A program made the translations under genes and the position numbers. This document shows, in pieces, positions 63,430 to 64,000 of a stretch of DNA of 64,000 nucleotides (its first letter is position 1; each line of letters begins with the position of its first letter). The stretch is taken from the NCBI RefSeq assembly GCF_028009165.1, contig NC_079244.1, forward strand, positions 4,154,001 to 4,218,000, in the 5' to 3' direction. The stretch is from Akanthomyces muscarius (taxonomy: Eukaryota > Ascomycota > Sordariomycetes > Hypocreales > Cordycipitaceae). The notes below the pieces were generated by a model that was not told the DNA's origin, ran no database searches, and saw only the letters and a program-made list of their open reading frames with translations.

Positions 63430-64000
63430 CGCGACAGCAGATTTTATAACAGTCTGCGATGGCGGCTGAGAAGAGGGCTGGCGAAGCTAGGGTTATATAC
63501 ACACATGCCATCGCGAATTTATCAGATTGTATTAAGTGCGGCTGAAGTGAGGCTGCTGAGGCTGTCGAGGCCTGTATTTTTTGCTGCAGCCACGCAATAG
63601 TGCACCGCTGTGAGATTTGCATAATCACGATTCGTAGCACACATGCTTGAGTTCGATGAAACAGCGTTGTTTGAAGCGCAGGTGGTGGTTGGGAGAATTG
63701 AGTTTTGCATGCGTGTGGAGTGTAGTTATCGAGCAAAAAGGCAATCGACCAGGACGACAATGGCGCTGTGGGAATGCGACAATTTAAGCAACAAACATGC
63801 CAAAGGACTTGATTGCCGCCGCCGCAGTCGTCTAATTTCTGCCAGGTCGGTGTCGCGAACAGCGTTGAGGGTTTGGCGGTAACGCTTTTTTCGGGGATCA
63901 ACAAGATTAGCCATGGTCTCTTGTCGCAAGCGGCGACCAGATCGGCGTCGGTCGGATGAGGCTGGCAAGCAAGCTGGGTGTGTGTGGTGGCACCTCCCAG
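63430..64000. other. Right edge: possible short or partial gene on the minus strand
   Basis: A 62-codon frame from ATG 63914 to 63726 (minus) starts MANLVDPRKKRYRQTLNAVRD and is rich in Arg/Leu. A second frame at 63522-63710 (minus) reads CASNNAVSSNSSMCATNRDY and AKNTGLDSLSSLTSAALNTI, which looks like secreted-protein sequence. I could not join them with convincing splice sites, and the gene may extend past the window. Confidence 0.3.

Noticed and set aside
1..64000. tRNA genes, CRISPR arrays, transposon ends
   Set aside because: Scanning by eye for GGTTCGAATCC-type T-loops, spaced identical repeats and long terminal inverted repeats found none that were convincing; a tRNAscan or repeat search would be decisive.

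Overview
This is nuclear DNA from a filamentous ascomycete (Pezizomycotina). The protein set and gene style look most like Sordariomycetes, probably Hypocreales, but nothing in the sequence fixes the species. The evidence is as follows: genes are split by short introns, mostly 46-65 nt, with GTANGT-like donors, CTAAC/CTGAC branch sites and YAG acceptors. Genes lie on both strands without operons. Zn2Cys6 regulators are present. Many housekeeping proteins are recognisable full length once the introns are removed. Exon structures below were worked out by eye from splice signals and reading-frame continuity; nearly every one closes to a whole number of codons.

Left part (1-20.5 kb): a small C2H2 zinc-finger regulator, an unrecognised four-exon gene, a phosphate:H+ symporter-family transporter, an unusual nuclear-looking protein with a glutathione transferase domain at its C-terminus, and a large Zn2Cys6 regulator with a 4.7-kb gene-free stretch upstream of it. 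Middle (20.5-39.3 kb): a GT32-like Golgi glycosyltransferase, then core cellular genes: THO complex subunit 3, B-type cyclin, mitochondrial ribosomal protein uL2m, a PAP2 lipid phosphatase, casein kinase 2 beta, NMN adenylyltransferase and the Golgi Rab-GEF subunit Ric1.

The 39.8-49.8 kb block is different. It carries a levoglucosan kinase/AnmK-family kinase, divergent from an MFS sugar transporter, a Zn2Cys6 regulator, an Aro8-type aminotransferase and a secreted berberine-bridge-type FAD oxidase. It is bordered on the left by an AT-rich stretch and on both sides by housekeeping genes. The kinase, transporter and regulator together look like an anhydrosugar (levoglucosan) utilisation locus, which is the most interesting proposal in the window. 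A three-copy 25-bp tandem repeat lies in the promoter between the regulator and the aminotransferase.

Right part (50.6-64 kb) returns to housekeeping: the Nab2-type poly(A) RNA-binding protein, protoporphyrinogen oxidase, Mediator subunit 14, glucose-6-phosphate dehydrogenase and ribosomal protein eL33 (with a 10-nt microexon), ending with a CorA-like two-TM membrane protein. No tRNA, rRNA, CRISPR array or intact transposon was seen.
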